Assembly: GCA_023429135.1 (NCBI GenBank)
Contig: JAEYWD010000038.1
Location: 1 to 23,382, forward strand
Direction: 5' to 3'
Source: Bacteroidota bacterium
GTDB lineage: Bacteria > Bacteroidota > Bacteroidia > Bacteroidales > JAAUTT01
DNA: 23,382 nucleotides
Part shown: one piece after another, positions 7,962 through 15,275 of the stretch
How positions within the stretch are numbered: the first letter of the stretch is position 1
How the letters are laid out: every line of letters starts with the position of its first letter
The notes under the pieces: generated by a model
Seen by the model: the letters and a program-made list of their open reading frames with translations, nothing else
Database searches by the model: none
What the model was told of the DNA's origin: nothing
Translations under genes and position numbers: made by a program

Positions 7962-8666
7962 ATGAATAGTCCTAAAGAAACTTCAGACTATGTGAACACA
8001 GCGGATCGGGTTGAAATTGAATATTTCACCGATCCGCTTTGCTGTTGGAGCTGGGCGTTCGAGCCACACTGGCGCAAATTTTTAAACGAGAATTCGCACC
8101 TGATAAGCTGGCGATACAAAATGGGCGGTATGCTTACCGACTGGAAAAGCTATACCGATCCCATGAACGACATATCAAGACCTGCTCAGATGGCCCCTTT
8201 GTGGTTGCAGGTTAAACATATAACCCATACCAAAATCGATCCCGATATATGGATTGAAGATCCTCCCCACTCATCACTTCCGGCCTGCCTGGCTGTGAAG
8301 TGCGCCGAAATGCAATCGCAGGCTGCAGCAGATGTGCTGTTACTAGGGCTAAGAAGAGCCGTTATGACCAAAAAGGAAAATATAGCACGCAGAGAGGTTA
8401 TTTTGGAACTGGCCTCAGAGCTGGAGAAAAAATACGGGGTGTTAAACTTTGATAAATTCGAAAACGATTATGGGAATAACAATGCCATTCAGCATTTAAA
8501 GGAAGATATACAAAGAGCGAAACTAGCCGATATTGGCCGTTTCCCTACACTCACAATGAAGTTGCCTAAGGAGAACAAGGGAATTATGCTGGTTGGTTAC
8601 AGGCCATTTTCTGCATTAATGGAATCTTTTCAACAGTTAACAAAAGAATTGGAGTATCAGGATTAA
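7962..8666 (+). CDS. DsbA-family thioredoxin-fold protein, FrnE/SpxH-like, with degenerate active site
   Basis: A 234-residue cytoplasmic protein (no signal peptide) of the DsbA/thioredoxin-like superfamily. The N-terminal strand and active-site region reads EYFTDPLCCWSWAFEP, with Cys27-Cys28-Trp-Ser rather than CxxC. A helical insert follows, and the cis-proline loop is at IGRFPTL (Pro195). Related proteins include FrnE isomerases and SpxH/YjbH adaptors. With Ser at position 30 a classical dithiol exchange is doubtful; an adaptor, glutathione-dependent or vicinal-Cys role is possible. An AGGAG sits just one base before the ATG, unusually close, and the start is six bases after the catalase stop. 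Co-transcription with catalase suggests a redox-stress role (inference). Confidence 0.82.
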   Translation: MNSPKETSDYVNTADRVEIEYFTDPLCCWSWAFEPHWRKFLNENSHLISWRYKMGGMLTDWKSYTDPMNDISRPAQMAPLWLQVKHITHTKIDPDIWIEDPPHSSLPACLAVKCAEMQSQAAADVLLLGLRRAVMTKKENIARREVILELASELEKKYGVLNFDKFENDYGNNNAIQHLKEDIQRAKLADIGRFPTLTMKLPKENKGIMLVGYRPFSALMESFQQLTKELEYQD

Positions 8667-8677
8667 AACAGATAGTT

Positions 8678-9595
8678 ATGTATTCAATAGCAATTCATGG
8701 AGGAGCCGGGACAATAAGGAAAGATAACATTACTCCGGAAGAAGAAAAACTTTATTACGGAGGCTTGGAAAGCGCAATTCAGGCTGGAATTCATTTCCTG
8801 GCACAGGGTATGAGCGCTCTCGATGCTGTTGAGGCTGCCGTAATGTCGCTCGAAGATAATCCGCTTTTTAATGCTGCACGGGGGGCGGTTTTTAATTCGG
8901 AAGGTATCCACGAGATGGAAGCTTCGGTAATGTGGGGTAAAAACCTTGATGCCGGAGCTGTTTGTGCTCTTCGCAATGTTAAAAATCCAATACACCTCGC
9001 CCGCGTAGTAATGGAAAAATCCAAACACTTGTTCTTAAACGGGAAAGGTGCCGAAGACTTTGCCCGCGAAAATGATATCGCTTTTGACGAAGACAGTTAT
9101 TTCTTTACAACCAAGCGTTACGATCAATTGCTTCAGGCAAAAAAAACCGGTCATATTCAACTCGATCATACCGCTGAAAAGTATTTTGGAACTGTAGGAG
9201 CGGTAGCTCTTGATAGCGCCGGGAATCTTGCCGCCGCCACCTCAACTGGTGGCCTTACCAATAAAAGCTATGGCCGTATTGGAGACAGTCCTGTAATTGG
9301 GGCGGGTACTTATGCCAATAATAATACCTGCGCTGTTTCATGCACCGGCGATGGCGAATTTTTCATCCGCGGAGTTGTTGCCTACGATATTTCTTGCCTG
9401 GTTCAATACAAAAACATGCCGCTACAGGATGCCTGTAACCTTGTTATGTTAGAAAAAATGAAAAAAATTGGCGGCGAAGGCGGAGCCGTTGCAGTGGATA
9501 AATCGGGAAATGTGGCACTGGCTTTTAATTCCGAAGGGATGTACCGGGGTTACTGCAAGGAAGGTGAAAAACCTTTTGTGGCAATTTACAGGTGA
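8678..9595 (+). CDS. iaaA: Isoaspartyl peptidase / plant-type L-asparaginase (Ntn hydrolase)
   Basis: A 305-residue N-terminal-nucleophile hydrolase of the EcAIII (IaaA) family, which splits beta-aspartyl dipeptides and often asparagine. The family start IAIHGGAGTI is at residues 4-13. The autocleavage site is Gly171-Thr172 in GTVGAVALD, so the mature subunits would be about 171 and 134 residues with Thr172 as nucleophile. Substrate-site motifs STGGLTNK and GRIGDSPVIGAGTYA follow, then GDGEFFIR. It starts 11 bases after the DsbA-like gene, probably in the same transcript, and converges on the DUF4412-like gene with an 8-base gap. Because cphA and cphB lie about 8-11 kb away, hydrolysis of beta-Asp-Arg from cyanophycin is a possible role; repair of isoaspartyl peptides is the alternative. 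Confidence 0.93.
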   Translation: MYSIAIHGGAGTIRKDNITPEEEKLYYGGLESAIQAGIHFLAQGMSALDAVEAAVMSLEDNPLFNAARGAVFNSEGIHEMEASVMWGKNLDAGAVCALRNVKNPIHLARVVMEKSKHLFLNGKGAEDFARENDIAFDEDSYFFTTKRYDQLLQAKKTGHIQLDHTAEKYFGTVGAVALDSAGNLAAATSTGGLTNKSYGRIGDSPVIGAGTYANNNTCAVSCTGDGEFFIRGVVAYDISCLVQYKNMPLQDACNLVMLEKMKKIGGEGGAVAVDKSGNVALAFNSEGMYRGYCKEGEKPFVAIYR

Positions 9596-9603
9596 TAGGG
9601 TTG

Positions 9604-10236
9604 TTAAATCCTTAAACTTTTGTAATCCGAAGGAATTTCGAAAAGCCTGGAAGGCACTTTTTTTACGTTAATGGAAGTAATTTGCATGGATTGCTTTTGT
9701 TCTCTTACAAGGTTGCGTTCAATAGCAATCAAAGGAATAAAACCTGAACTCTGTGGAATCTGGTTAAAATAGTACGGAATACTCGAATAATTCTCAGCAG
9801 CATCCAAAATCCTATAGAGTTTCTGAATGATCATATCTTCGGTTTCCATTACCCAATAAGTAACTTCACAATCGAGTTTCCGGTTACGCACTCTCCATTG
9901 ATAGCATTTTTTACCTTCTATAACTTTAAAGTTCTCTGTTTTAATAATGTCAAACCTCGTTTTATCCTGCACTTCATTTTTATGCCCCAGGTGGGCATAA
10001 ACCTTTAAAGCCGGACTTAAAGCAACTATTTTTTCGGTATTGAGATCAACAAGCAAAACTTTGTTTAACTGACCGGTGGCGCTAAACTCATCAACACGCA
10101 CATTAGCGTCCTTAACGTAAAAAATAAAGTAAGTTGTGTCGTACTGAGACTGTCGTGTAAGCTGAACATTTCCTTCGAAACCGAAAAGAAGGCAGGATTG
10201 GATAACACATATTATTACTACCAATAACTTCAGCAT
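9604..10236 (-). CDS. Secreted DUF4412-like protein
   Basis: A 210-residue exported protein. Starting at ATG 10236 gives a clean signal peptide (MLKLLVVIICVIQSCLLFGFEG); the frame runs on to 10320, but that adds a non-signal extension and overlaps the yraN promoter. IQSC near residue 15 resembles a lipobox, so lipoprotein anchoring is possible. The mature part is rich in beta-strands (YFIFYVKDANVRVDEF; KVLLVDLNTEKIVALSPALKVYAHL; KKCYQWRVRNRKLDCEVTYWV), a pattern like DUF4412 or LolA-type outer-membrane-associated folds. I am only moderately sure of the family name. It is divergent from yraN and convergent with the isoaspartyl peptidase gene. Confidence 0.72.
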   Translation of the reverse strand: MLKLLVVIICVIQSCLLFGFEGNVQLTRQSQYDTTYFIFYVKDANVRVDEFSATGQLNKVLLVDLNTEKIVALSPALKVYAHLGHKNEVQDKTRFDIIKTENFKVIEGKKCYQWRVRNRKLDCEVTYWVMETEDMIIQKLYRILDAAENYSSIPYYFNQIPQSSGFIPLIAIERNLVREQKQSMQITSINVKKVPSRLFEIPSDYKSLRI

Positions 10237-10264
10237 AGAAACGTTTTTTAGTAACGGGTACAAT

Positions 10265-10295
10265 TTTGTGTTCAGAATCATTAATCGTATTTTTG
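10265..10295 (+). promoter_or_regulatory. Bacteroidetes-type promoter for yraN
   Basis: TTTG at 10265-10268, a 19-base spacer and TATTTTTG at 10288-10295 match the consensus -33 TTTG and -7 TAnnTTTG exactly. Transcription would begin near 10302, giving a leader of about 26 bases before ATG 10328 and excluding the in-frame ATG at 10268. Confidence 0.72.
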
Positions 10296-10327
10296 AAAGA
10301 AAAGTTTCAAATCTAAGCAACTATTTT

Positions 10328-10693
10328 ATGCTCAGCACTAAGGAATCGGGCGATGAAGCTGAAAATATCGCAGTTCAACATCTTATTAATCAGGATTATA
10401 AAATACTGGAACGAAACTGGCGGCATAACCATCTCGAGTTGGATATTATTGCATGTAAAGGTCCGTTTTTAGTTGTTGCCGAAGTAAAAAGCCGTGCCGG
10501 AAATTATGTGGTGGAGCCCCATCTTGCGGTTAACCGCAATAAGCAAAATCTTATTATTGCTGCAACAAACGCGTATCTTACAAAGAAAAACCTCGATCTC
10601 GAAGTTCGGTTCGATATTATTTCAGTTGTTTTTTTCAGATCTGGTCATAAACTGGAGCATATCGAAAACGCTTTTTATCCCAAAGTGAGATAG
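10328..10693 (+). CDS. yraN: YraN/UPF0102 family endonuclease-like protein
   Basis: A 121-residue protein of the YraN (UPF0102) family, which has a restriction-endonuclease-like fold and no settled cellular role. Family features: the N-terminal helix GDEAENIAVQHLINQDYKILERNWR (about residues 8-32), then the presumed metal site ELD (Glu37, Asp39) and EVK (Glu52, Lys54) in LVVAEVKSR. The usual GEIDLI motif reads LELDII here. Start choice: an in-frame ATG at 10268 overlaps a perfect promoter at 10265-10295, so translation most likely begins at 10328, which also gives the normal family length. It is divergent from the DUF4412-like gene with a 91-base spacer. Confidence 0.9.
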   Translation: MLSTKESGDEAENIAVQHLINQDYKILERNWRHNHLELDIIACKGPFLVVAEVKSRAGNYVVEPHLAVNRNKQNLIIAATNAYLTKKNLDLEVRFDIISVVFFRSGHKLEHIENAFYPKVR

Positions 10694-10756
10694 GTATGGT
10701 TTCGGGATGAGGGCCTGCGTGGCAATAAACAGGATGCGGGTTTAATTTGTTTTAGC

Positions 10757-10784
10757 TATCGACCATGGACCATCGACTATCGAC
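10757..10784. repeat. Heptameric tandem repeat, four units of YATSGAC
   Basis: Four consecutive 7-mers without a gap: TATCGAC, CATGGAC, CATCGAC, TATCGAC. The block ends three bases before a TATTTTTG promoter element. A related, more degenerate array is at 22062-22096; both contain ATCGACCATGGAC (10758-10770 and 22063-22075). The array has been read into an over-long open frame starting at 10765. Confidence 0.85.
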
Positions 10785-10787
10785 TTG

Positions 10788-10795
10788 TATTTTTG
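10788..10795 (+). promoter_or_regulatory. Promoter -7 element for the MmcQ/YjbR gene
   Basis: TATTTTTG fits TAnnTTTG. No TTTG lies 19 bases upstream (the bases there, within the heptamer array, are ATGG). The leader would be about 20 bases to ATG 10822. Confidence 0.42.
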
Positions 10796-10821
10796 TATTA
10801 TTTTTTACTTCATACTTCATC

Positions 10822-11175
10822 ATGAATATCGAAACCATCCGCGATTATTGCTTATCTAAAAAAGGAGCATCCGAAGAGTTCCCTTTCGACGAGTTCACAA
10901 TGGTATATAAAGTGGGAAGCAAGATGTTTGCTCTCACAAGTTTGACAGGTGAGTTAAGCATCAATCTTAAGTGCGATCCGGAGAAAGCTATTGAGTTAAG
11001 AGAGCAATTTCCGGCAGTTCAGCCAGGATATCATATGAGCAAGCTGCACTGGAACACGGTTTATATCGATGGCTCAGTCCCTGCATCGCTTATTTACGAA
11101 TGGATTGATCATTCTTACGATCTTGTATTTAAAAAACTACCCCGAAAAGAGCAAAACCAAATTTTGAACTTGTGA
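10822..11175 (+). CDS. MmcQ/YjbR family DNA-binding-like protein
   Basis: A 117-residue protein of the MmcQ/YjbR (DUF419) family, a small fold related to CyaY that is often annotated as DNA-binding without strong functional proof. Recognisable segments are MNIETIRDYCLSKKGASEEFPF (residues 1-22), VYKVGSKMFALTSL, and the conserved end of the fold PGYHMSKLHWNTVYIDGSVP followed by IDHSYDLVFKKLPRK. The frame is open back to 10765, but the added 19 residues are encoded by the heptamer repeat and a promoter element, so ATG 10822 is used; it also gives normal family length. It is followed after 62 bases by the DUF502 gene on the same strand, which has its own promoter element. Confidence 0.88.
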   Translation: MNIETIRDYCLSKKGASEEFPFDEFTMVYKVGSKMFALTSLTGELSINLKCDPEKAIELREQFPAVQPGYHMSKLHWNTVYIDGSVPASLIYEWIDHSYDLVFKKLPRKEQNQILNL

Positions 11176-11191
11176 TGTTTCCTGGAACAGT

Positions 11192-11222
11192 TTTTTTGAG
11201 AGTAGAATAAATAATATTTTTG
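11192..11222 (+). promoter_or_regulatory. Candidate promoter for the DUF502 gene
   Basis: TATTTTTG at 11215-11222 is a full -7 match. Nineteen bases upstream is TTTT (11192-11195); a true TTTG at 11195-11198 leaves a 16-base spacer. A possible TTG start at 11220 lies inside the -7 element, so translation should begin at ATG 11238. Confidence 0.5.
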
Positions 11223-11237
11223 AAAAAAATTTATACC

Positions 11238-11852
11238 ATGACTAAACACAGTTCATACCGGATCCGTTTCGATGCTTTCTCCCGTAAAATGTTTCACTAC
11301 TTTTTACAGGGATTGTTGTTTGCTGCTCCTATTGGTTTAACCGGATATATCATCTACCTGGTTTTTAAGTTCAGTGATGGGATACTGAAACCTCTGATCG
11401 AGAATTTCCTTCATTTCAGCATCCCCGGTCTTGGATTACTCATTATGGTTATTCTTGTGACTGCTCTTGGCTACGCCGGACAATCGGTTATTGCCAAACC
11501 TTTTAAAGTACTACTGGAGCGCTTCCTCAAAAAGGTTCCTATGCTACAGATGGTCTATTCTTCGATACGCGACTTTATGGAGGCTTTTGTCGGCAAAGAG
11601 AAAAAATTCAATCAGCCTGTAAGAGTAAAGGTGAATATGGTTTCGAACCTCGAAAAGCTTGGCTTTATAACAGAAACTGACCTGTCCGACCTGGGCATCA
11701 AAGATATGGTTGCTGTTTACTTTCCACACTCTTATAATTTCTCGGGAGAACTGTTTATTGTTCCAACCTCGCAGGTGACCCCACTGGATATAAATGCCGG
11801 CGTTTTGATGAAATTTATTGTGTCGGGTGGTGTTACAAAAATGGAAGGGTAA
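11238..11852 (+). CDS. DUF502 family membrane protein
   Basis: A 204-residue member of the DUF502 family, integral membrane proteins of unknown function found across bacteria and plants. Two membrane helices are visible, about residues 20-44 (FLQGLLFAAPIGLTGYIIYLV) and 64-86 (IPGLGLLIMVILVTALGYAG). The conserved soluble part follows, with VPMLQMVYSSIRDFMEAF, then FPHSYNFSGELFIVP near the end, normally a FPTTPNPTSGxLxxVP-like motif. A TTG start six codons upstream is possible but overlaps the promoter. The gene stands alone: the next gene is convergent (68-base gap). Confidence 0.88.
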   Translation: MTKHSSYRIRFDAFSRKMFHYFLQGLLFAAPIGLTGYIIYLVFKFSDGILKPLIENFLHFSIPGLGLLIMVILVTALGYAGQSVIAKPFKVLLERFLKKVPMLQMVYSSIRDFMEAFVGKEKKFNQPVRVKVNMVSNLEKLGFITETDLSDLGIKDMVAVYFPHSYNFSGELFIVPTSQVTPLDINAGVLMKFIVSGGVTKMEG

Positions 11853-11920
11853 GAAGAATATAAAGTCCACAGCCCTCGGACCACAGTGAATACCATATCC
11901 AAAGGAATGCATGTAATTTT

Positions 11921-12265
11921 TTATTGAATTACTGTTATTTCCTCTTTTTTGGCAATTACCATCGAAGCATTCAATAAAGCATTCTGAATAGTATCCCAAT
12001 TCTCCTGGAAATACAAGTGCAACTGGGAAAGGGTTTGATTACCAAGTTGAAAGAAAACAATTTTAGGAAATACTTCACTGGAAATGAATCTATTATAAAA
12101 GTCAGTATCCTTGGTTAGAATGATTTTATTATTTTTCAGAGCAAAATCCCAAATTTCCTGATCTGTCCAGGAGGGATTAATATCAACAACGTGAAGAAAA
12201 TTTACATTATTAAAAAAATGGAAATACTTAGGTAAATTAACGTCAACTATGAATTGTAGAGACAT
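11921..12265 (-). CDS. DUF5615 PIN-like toxin (VapC45 type)
   Basis: A 114-residue PIN-like nuclease of the DUF5615 (Mut7-C/VapC45-like) group, the expected toxin partner of a DUF433 antitoxin. Members are thought to be metal-dependent RNases. The acidic residues expected at the metal site are visible: Asp8 in FIVDVNLP, Asp35 in the SWTDQEIWDFA helix, and Asp53 and Asp55 in ILTKDTDFYNRF. Its ATG overlaps the stop of the upstream DUF433 gene by one base (TAATG), so the two are translationally coupled. The N-terminus MSLQFIVDVNLPKYF is typical of the family. RNA target and toxicity cannot be judged from sequence. Confidence 0.88.
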   Translation of the reverse strand: MSLQFIVDVNLPKYFHFFNNVNFLHVVDINPSWTDQEIWDFALKNNKIILTKDTDFYNRFISSEVFPKIVFFQLGNQTLSQLHLYFQENWDTIQNALLNASMVIAKKEEITVIQ

Positions 12266-12495
12266 TATGAGGCTTGTTTAACAGAAATGGTCAGAAAACT
12301 GTGGTCGGTAACTTTTGATGCAAATTCCAAACAACTTTTAATATCTTCTTCTTCAAGAATTGGATAAGCTTTTAGAATATTCTCATTGGATTCTCCAGCA
12401 GCAATATACTCCAAAATTGTTTTAACAGTAATGCGCATACCCCTAATGGTAGGTTTGCCATTGCAAATATCCGGGTTTATGGTTATCCTGTTCAT
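12265..12495 (-). CDS. DUF433 antitoxin (VapB45 type)
   Basis: A 76-residue protein of the DUF433 family, a winged-helix-like antitoxin that usually precedes a DUF5615 toxin. The hallmark segment is complete: ITINPDICNGKPTIRGMRITVKTILEYIAAGESNENILKAYPILEEEDIKSCLEFA (about residues 4-59). ATG 12495 is chosen over an in-frame ATG at 12516 because the extra residues precede the family start and would begin next to the promoter's -7 element. Stop and toxin start share one base. The pair has its own promoter at 12514-12544 and probably represses it, as other such pairs do (inference). Confidence 0.9.
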   Translation of the reverse strand: MNRITINPDICNGKPTIRGMRITVKTILEYIAAGESNENILKAYPILEEEDIKSCLEFASKVTDHSFLTISVKQAS

Positions 12496-12513
12496 TCTAA
12501 TATATTTTAAACA

Positions 12514-12544
12514 CAAATTTACAATTACTTACTTAATATTCAAC
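12514..12544 (-). promoter_or_regulatory. Bacteroidetes-type promoter of the toxin-antitoxin pair
   Basis: On the minus strand GTTG (12544-12541), a 19-base spacer and TAAATTTG (12521-12514). The -7 element is a full TAnnTTTG match and the -33 differs by one base. The -33 overlaps the stop codon of the upstream glycosidase gene, so the pair can be transcribed independently. The leader to ATG 12495 would be about a dozen bases. Confidence 0.65.
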
Positions 12545-15161
12545 CTTTACCTCCGTTCTTATTTTTCTTCTTCGCTGATGGATTGTCACTTATTTGGCTA
12601 TTACCGGCTTTTATTATGTTAAGTGCTGGCTTAACCCTTTCTGTTGTGATTGGGGCCTTGTCCCAGGTATTCCACACATACCTGTTGCTTGTTGCTGCTT
12701 CTTTTTTATAGCTGATTGTAAGTGCTATTCCATCCGAAAGGGCTACTTCTCTCGTATTGGTGGAACGGTCATCATCCATAACCAGGCGTGCTGAAGGATC
12801 AGTAAAGTTGAGATAATGCCAGGGAATCCGGATATTCATTTCATTTCCGTTAAACCATACTGCATCCAGCGACGTAGCTGTTACCCCTCCTTTGCGCACT
12901 TCAAGAATTCCTGTTTTCTGATACGAATGTTCTTCAAAATTGTGTTTCAACCGCAGCAAATGCCAAGGTGCTCCATTAGTTACCGTGGAATGAAACACCT
13001 GCTCGGGATTTGCATTATTACGGATAAACCATATTCCAAACAGGTCGTAATCCCTGGTTACGAAAAGTTTTACCGAATCGGCTTTGATAAGCATGGCAAA
13101 TTCAGATCGTTTGGATACAACTGCACCGTTGGGCAAAACTGATTCCCCAACCGACTCTTTATAGGTATCGATGCCAATCAATACTGAGTCGTTGACTGAT
13201 ATAGAACTGTTCAGGTTCAGCTTCAGATTGAAAAACTGAACATCAGCAGCGGCATGGACTGAGGCTATTTTAGATACTGAGCCGGTCATCTGATATTGCT
13301 GAAATACAGGTACGGGTGGGTCAAAAGCAATCATCCCGAAATTTTCTTCGGCGCTGGCAACACTGTGCCACAAGGGCATCCTTTCGGGAGCGCTTTTGAC
13401 GGGGTCGAACAACCAGGTTCTTTTAAACCACTCGTCAATCCACGAAAACATCATACCGCCTCCACAGCCTGCTGTGTGGATGTTCTTCAGCAAACGTACA
13501 TTCATTTCTCCTTGATGTATCTCTGTTAATCCTCCGTGGTTCATACCCGAATTGGCAGTATGTGCAATTCCCCAGGAACTGGGAACTCCATATTCAGCAA
13601 TAATAAGGGGGATTCCCGAGTAGTGACTTTTAAGATGCCTCAAATAGCCCAGATAAGGGTTTGAACCTATATCATCGGTATCGTCGAGGTAAGCGGCATC
13701 GCGGTTAATAAAGTCGGGGTAATAGGGATAAGCATGATAGCTTGCAAAATAACCCGCCGTACCCGTGTTCATTTCAATCTTTTTCAGGTCGAAACTGAAT
13801 TTATCTTCGTCGGTTAAATCGTCGGGCTCCGAGGGGTGTTCCATGGGATCGAGTGTGGGCCAGCTCGAAACGCTTACAGGCCGCTGTACCTTATACTTAT
13901 TTTTCTCAAAAGTGATAAGCTTGTCGAGTCGCTCCGCAAGCCAAACTTCTGTGGGGGTGCCAGTGGAAATCTTCAAATTGGAACCTTCGTAAGTATTGGT
14001 GGAATTGAGAAAATCGGTGATTTCCACCTCGTACGGATGTATTTCCCGCCCAATAATAAATCCTAGTGTCCATCGCGAAACATCGGCATCGAATTTACCA
14101 AAAGCTCTTCCGTAACGTTCTCCTATGGTCTTCTTGCCGTGAATACAATCTATCACTTCTTCAATGCCGGTATCAAAACCTGCTGTATATGGATATAAGT
14201 TCCCATTAAGGGTATCTTCCTGCAGCCATATCCCCTGGAATAAGTAGATCGGCTTATCGGGATGAGCATTATTGTATACGGCTAATTCCTGGTAAAAACG
14301 GGGGTAGTGCAAGGTGTAAGTTCTGATGGCATTAAATCCGGCATCGCCAATCATATTCAACCAACGGCTATATTGTTCACGGGTTGCAGCCAGTTCTCCG
14401 GGAAGCGTGCCAGGAACGGAAACTCCCAGGTTTACTCCTTTGATAAATAATTTATTGTACCCTGTTCCATTCCATACTCCCAGGTAGTCGGTCACCGTGG
14501 AAAAAGGTATCAAAGGCTTGCGGTAAAGACTAAAATCCAGAAGTTTGTCTTCAGGAATAGCGATGTTCCTGAGTAGAAGCGTATCGGCATTCTCTGCGGT
14601 AATGATGATCTGATAGGTGTTGATTGTAAAACTTTTAAGTTCGTGAAACGTCCCTACCGAGGCAACCTGATGATAGGGCACTACAACCACTTTTTGGGTG
14701 AATTTTCTTCCTCCGGCATCCAGCACAATAAGATATAATCCAGGAATTACCTTTACGCCATTCTCGTGATTACCATCCCAGGAATAGCTATACTCATCAG
14801 CCGAAAGATTGGCATTTTCCAGAATCCGGATAAGTTGACCATTTAGGTTGTAAACGGCTAACATAACCCTGCAATCTTTCTCCAGTAAAAATGCTATTTC
14901 AGTATTATTGTAAAAAGGGTTGGGCGATGCCTTGTATAATGTTGTTTTTGATGTCAGTTGCTGAGCTGATGTTAATGAAACACTGTAAAATCCGTTAGCA
15001 TTGGTAACAGCTTCATATTTTACCGAGGGATCCAGCTCGTTTACAAAGATAAGTTTGGCATTGGCAACAAATTGAGAATAGTTATCCTTTACATATCCTG
15101 TAAGTTGGCCATTAGCAGCAATAGTAATGAAGGAAAACAAAATTCCTGTAATATACCTCAT
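12540..15161 (-). CDS. Large secreted glycosidase-like protein with internal T9SS-type module
   Basis: An 873-residue exported protein. Residues 1-18 are a signal peptide (ends AANGQ). Residues about 19-70 look like a carboxypeptidase-regulatory beta domain (LTGYVKDNYSQFVANAKL). Residues about 75-162 resemble a FlgD-like or type IX sorting-domain module (ASPNPFYNNTEIAF; AVYNLNGQLIRIL; GLYLIVLDAGGRKFTQKVVVV), which is normally the C-terminus. Residues about 215-600 resemble a clan GH-A TIM barrel, with FIKGVNLG, FNAIRTYTLHYPRFY, Glu373 in GFIIGREIHPYEVE and Glu523 in LIIAEYGVPSS as candidate catalytic residues. The last 250 residues are beta-rich, ending in a basic KKKNKNGGKG tail. Substrate and GH family are not determined. 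ATG 15161 is chosen for the signal peptide; the frame runs on to 15236. Confidence 0.82.
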   Translation of the reverse strand: MRYITGILFSFITIAANGQLTGYVKDNYSQFVANAKLIFVNELDPSVKYEAVTNANGFYSVSLTSAQQLTSKTTLYKASPNPFYNNTEIAFLLEKDCRVMLAVYNLNGQLIRILENANLSADEYSYSWDGNHENGVKVIPGLYLIVLDAGGRKFTQKVVVVPYHQVASVGTFHELKSFTINTYQIIITAENADTLLLRNIAIPEDKLLDFSLYRKPLIPFSTVTDYLGVWNGTGYNKLFIKGVNLGVSVPGTLPGELAATREQYSRWLNMIGDAGFNAIRTYTLHYPRFYQELAVYNNAHPDKPIYLFQGIWLQEDTLNGNLYPYTAGFDTGIEEVIDCIHGKKTIGERYGRAFGKFDADVSRWTLGFIIGREIHPYEVEITDFLNSTNTYEGSNLKISTGTPTEVWLAERLDKLITFEKNKYKVQRPVSVSSWPTLDPMEHPSEPDDLTDEDKFSFDLKKIEMNTGTAGYFASYHAYPYYPDFINRDAAYLDDTDDIGSNPYLGYLRHLKSHYSGIPLIIAEYGVPSSWGIAHTANSGMNHGGLTEIHQGEMNVRLLKNIHTAGCGGGMMFSWIDEWFKRTWLFDPVKSAPERMPLWHSVASAEENFGMIAFDPPVPVFQQYQMTGSVSKIASVHAAADVQFFNLKLNLNSSISVNDSVLIGIDTYKESVGESVLPNGAVVSKRSEFAMLIKADSVKLFVTRDYDLFGIWFIRNNANPEQVFHSTVTNGAPWHLLRLKHNFEEHSYQKTGILEVRKGGVTATSLDAVWFNGNEMNIRIPWHYLNFTDPSARLVMDDDRSTNTREVALSDGIALTISYKKEAATSNRYVWNTWDKAPITTERVKPALNIIKAGNSQISDNPSAKKKNKNGGKG

Positions 15162-15275
15162 ATAGATTATTTTTTCGAATTTAGAAAATTTAATCGAGAA
15201 AGGAGCGGTCCAAGGTTTTGTTAATGATGCAAACACTCCTTCCTTTTACGGGTATAAAGGAATTTGCCGGAATCC

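Noticed and set aside
10694..10756. Terminator after yraN
   Set aside because: Only a 4-bp CCTG/CAGG pairing is visible and no T-run follows, so no terminator was called.
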